Positions 63,142 through 64,000 of a stretch of DNA of 64,000 nt are shown here, piece by piece (the stretch's first letter is position 1; the number at the start of each line of letters is the position of its first letter). The stretch comes from Clostridium algoriphilum (GTDB lineage Bacteria > Bacillota > Clostridia > Clostridiales > Clostridiaceae). Made by a program: the position numbers and the translations under genes. The notes under the pieces are model-generated. The model ran no database searches. It saw only the letters and a list, made by a program, of their open reading frames with translations, and was not told the origin of the DNA. The stretch spans positions 1 through 64,000 of the forward strand of contig NZ_JAIZZK010000012.1 of the NCBI RefSeq assembly GCF_020443705.1. Direction: 5' to 3'.

Positions 63142-64000
63142 CTATTTTATGAATTCCCATTTAAGTGGTGTTCCTTTTTTCATGTCCATTGTTGCTGTTT
63201 TTCCAAGTACTTCACTTAAATATTTAGGGTGCAGACCATATCCTGGTCTAATAGATCGTACATTTTTTTCTGTAAAAGCTTCTCCACTCATTACATCATT
63301 AACAATAAACAAAGACCTTGAAAATTCTCTGCTCTTCATTGATTTAGCGCTAAGCTCATAAGTAACTTTACCTAATGCTTTTTCAGTGTTTCGAATAGCT
63401 TGAATCATAGCTTTTAACTCTTGTGGTTCTAGTGAAAAATCTGAATCCACTCCACCATCACTTCTTTTTAAAGTTACATGTTTCTCAATAACTTTTGCTC
63501 CAAGCGCAACAGCTGCTACTGGTATTTCTATACCTAAGCTATGGTCAGATAGACCTGTAACTACATTAAAAGTTTCAGACATATTTTTCATAGTATTTAG
63601 GTTTATTTCTTCATATGGTGCAGGATAAGCACTTGTGCATTTAAGAAGAATAACATCTTCATTACCAACTTTTTTGCATGCATTAACAGCTAGTTCTATA
63701 TCCTTTAATGTTGAAATACCTGTTGACATAATAACTGGTTTGCCTTTTGATGCTATGTATTCAATTAAAGGTATATCTGTTATTTCAAAAGATGCTACCT
63801 TATAAGCTTCTACATTCATATCCTCTAAAAAATCTACTGCTGTTTTGTCAAATGGTGATGAAAACAATGTTATTCCCAAATCATCTGCGATTTTCTTGAG
63901 TTTTGGTTGCCAATCCCAAGGAGTATATGCTTCCTTGTATAAATCATATAAAACTCTACCGTCCCATAAAGTACCTTGATTTATTTGAAAGTACTTATTA
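63142..64000 (-). CDS. pseI: PseI/NeuB-family nonulosonic acid synthase (5' end outside window)
   Basis: Partial; the frame continues to the window edge (NQGTLWDGRVLYDLYKEAYT, PWDWQPKLKK), about 285 residues visible. NeuB-family barrel: FSSPFDKTAVDFLEDM, YKVASFEITDIPLIEYIAS, STGISTLKDIE, LKCTSAYPAP, GLSDHSLGIEIPVAAVALGA, EKHVTL and DSDFSLEP, then the antifreeze-like SAF domain (EKNVRSIRPGYGL). It condenses the PseG product with PEP. Pseudaminic rather than sialic or legionaminic acid is inferred from pseG next door. Confidence 0.92.
   Translation of the reverse strand, partial: NKYFQINQGTLWDGRVLYDLYKEAYTPWDWQPKLKKIADDLGITLFSSPFDKTAVDFLEDMNVEAYKVASFEITDIPLIEYIASKGKPVIMSTGISTLKDIELAVNACKKVGNEDVILLKCTSAYPAPYEEINLNTMKNMSETFNVVTGLSDHSLGIEIPVAAVALGAKVIEKHVTLKRSDGGVDSDFSLEPQELKAMIQAIRNTEKALGKVTYELSAKSMKSREFSRSLFIVNDVMSGEAFTEKNVRSIRPGYGLHPKYLSEVLGKTATMDMKKGTPLKWEFIK

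Noticed and set aside
1-64000. tRNA or rRNA genes
   Set aside because: No tRNA-like GTTCGANTC arm with matching acceptor stem, and no rRNA core sequence, was noticed in the gaps on either strand.

Overview
The window looks like the chromosome of a low-G+C Firmicute of the Clostridium type. The evidence is the very AT-rich DNA, strong AGGAGG-type ribosome binding sites, frequent GTG and TTG starts, a c-di-GMP-II riboswitch, SH3-repeat cell-wall hydrolases, and capsule regulation of the CpsB/CpsC/CpsD type. No tRNA, rRNA or CRISPR array was seen. Nearly all genes lie on the minus strand, so the right edge of the window is upstream.

Left part (1-9180). The 3' part of an SH3-repeat glucosaminidase is followed by a duplicated block. 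Each copy holds a promoter and a 43-codon membrane-peptide gene on the plus strand. Facing it on the minus strand are three tightly coupled genes: a REP-associated tyrosine transposase (RAYT), a ComM/YifB AAA+ protein and DprA. The first copy is intact. The second (offset 4177 bp) is decayed, with deletions and frameshifts in all three large genes. Similar ACTACC...GGTAGT hairpins lie before, between and after the two copies.

Polysaccharide cluster B (about 9183-26106). Read 5' to 3' on the minus strand it holds a regulator module (chain-length protein, PHP phosphatase, BY-kinase), a CapD-type dehydratase, an epimerase/reductase, several glycosyltransferases, two hexapeptide acetyltransferases, a Wzy polymerase, a pyruvyltransferase paired with an F420-beta-like Fe-S protein, and a Wzx flippase. 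Relics of rfbD and of a GT4 glycosyltransferase show past rearrangement. It has no visible priming transferase of its own.

Regulatory island (26091-27700). A c-di-GMP-II riboswitch with its own terminator precedes an unrecognised 91-residue gene on the plus strand. This is the only apparent intact plus-strand gene between the duplicated block and the right end. An orphan rfbD lies next to it.

Cluster A (27893-46733). From its promoter-proximal end it holds a priming sugar transferase, manC-gmd-fcl (GDP-L-fucose), an acetyltransferase, two GT4 enzymes, Wzy, two GT2 enzymes, a pyruvyltransferase, Wzx, two acyltransferase-3 proteins around galU, a GT14-like enzyme, and a second chain-length protein/BY-kinase pair that lacks the phosphatase. 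A satellite pyruvyltransferase/Fe-S pair follows (47457-49869).

Right part (50205-64000). A small stress-type cluster (YtxH-like and membrane proteins), an amino-acid permease, an orphan sensor kinase and a PUA-like protein with a repeat-rich upstream region come first. Then come more glycan genes: GT2, a second galU, a putative GT-C enzyme, GT2-GtrA, a third Wzx, and pseG-pseI of the pseudaminic acid pathway, with pseI cut by the window edge.

Together the window encodes at least two envelope polysaccharides with fucose, pyruvate and acyl decorations, an entry into pseudaminic acid, and tyrosine-phosphorylation and probably c-di-GMP control. Beside them sits an unusual duplicated ssDNA-processing gene set.
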